Positions 63,780 through 64,000 of a DNA stretch of 64,000 nt are shown here, piece by piece (position 1 is the stretch's first letter; each line of letters opens with the position of its first letter). The stretch is from assembly GCF_002920635.1 (NCBI RefSeq), contig NZ_PQSR01000013.1, forward strand, positions 1-64,000, in the 5' to 3' direction. The position numbers were made by a program, and so were the translations under genes. The DNA comes from Streptomyces sp. Ru72. GTDB lineage: Bacteria > Actinomycetota > Actinomycetes > Streptomycetales > Streptomycetaceae. The notes under the pieces were generated by a model that was given only the letters and a program-made list of their open reading frames with translations, was not told the origin of the DNA and searched no databases.

Positions 63780-64000
63780 GGGTGCCGGTGAGGGCCCCGG
63801 GCGCGTGCCGACCGCCCGGCACCGAGCGGACCGGTGTCTGGTCCGACAGCGCGAACACCGCGCCGGTCTTCGCGGTCAGGTCGCAGCTGTTCGCGAAGGT
63901 GTGGGTGTAGTCCACCTTGTGGCCGTTCCACTCGCCGCGCGCGGAGACGGTCACGGGGGCGTAGAGCATGGTGCAGTAGGACTCCGCGGGCGGGATGCGG
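63757..64000 (-). CDS. Subtilisin inhibitor (SSI)-like protein, C-terminal part
   Basis: The last 80 residues are present; the gene goes on past the right edge. The frame reads RIPPAESYCTMLYAPVTVSA, then WNGHKVDYTHTFANSCDL and GAVFALSDQ, close to the end of Streptomyces subtilisin inhibitors (CxMxYxPV, W-x-G, TFxNxC, VFAF). One disulfide Cys pair is visible. After the usual end of the family at the VFAL segment there is an extra Gly/Arg/Pro-rich tail of about 30 residues, overlapping the terminator arm. SSI proteins are secreted and block serine proteases. Confidence 0.75.
   Translation of the reverse strand, partial: RIPPAESYCTMLYAPVTVSARGEWNGHKVDYTHTFANSCDLTAKTGAVFALSDQTPVRSVPGGRHAPGALTGTPRARGRG

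Overview
The window is high-GC (about 70 percent or more by eye), densely packed DNA with frequent GTG starts, third-position G/C bias, mycothiol-type enzymes, ANTAR/PP2C signalling and a subtilisin-inhibitor gene. All of this points to a Streptomyces chromosome. The gene order of the sulfur assimilation block, as I remember it, matches that of S. coelicolor. I see no rRNA, tRNA, CRISPR array, intact insertion sequence, prophage or antibiotic cluster.

Left part (1-9.7 kb): two secreted GH43 glycosidases for arabinogalactan-type polymers, read leftward (the first cut by the window edge). Divergent from them is a surface-anchored beta-helix protein. Then come two short-chain dehydrogenases, an XRE/MmyB-type regulator, a LysR regulator and an APC-family permease, with a small possible transposase relic between the second dehydrogenase and the permease.

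Signalling pair (9.8-16.5 kb): a soluble poly-HAMP hybrid histidine kinase with five exact-length 276-bp repeats and two receiver domains, one of them a pseudo-receiver with Glu at the acceptor site. It is followed by an ANTAR-GAF-PAS-PP2C phosphatase.

Middle (16.6-29.6 kb): homocysteine methyltransferase, a LacI regulator/carboxylesterase divergent pair, ThuA, VOC, AraC, BrkB, AidB-type acyl-CoA dehydrogenase, a GAF regulator with palindromic sites upstream, a secreted protein and a GNAT enzyme.

Sulfur block (29.6-39.2 kb): a short Cys-containing leader ORF, then sirA, a 59-residue zinc-ribbon ORF, cysH, cysC, cysD and cysN. A Cys-rich 30-codon ORF follows, then a sulfonate/sulfate-ester type ABC transporter and a siroheme chelatase. 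Together they would import an organosulfur compound or sulfate, activate and reduce it to sulfide, and supply the siroheme that sulfite reductase needs.

Right part (39.3-64 kb): an Rv2466c-like DsbA protein, a TIGR03086 protein, and a ROK regulator facing a sugar ABC transporter with a GH1 beta-glucosidase but no local ATPase. Next come a PanE-like reductase whose 3' end is tandemly duplicated, DUF4440 and DUF1697 proteins, an MMPL transporter, an APH-like kinase, a LysR/EamA divergent pair, a DnaQ-like exonuclease, a HEPN/PLD-like protein and a split copper amine oxidase. The window closes with GlgX and TreY of the glycogen-to-trehalose route and the 3' end of a subtilisin-inhibitor gene.

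The most interesting points are the split amine oxidase with an altered cofactor motif, the Cys-coding short ORFs and the zinc-ribbon protein in the sulfur operon, the pseudo-receiver poly-HAMP kinase, the HEPN/PLD protein lacking its catalytic His, and a dispersed repeat inserted in frame in a GH43 gene. None amounts to a clearly new multi-gene system.
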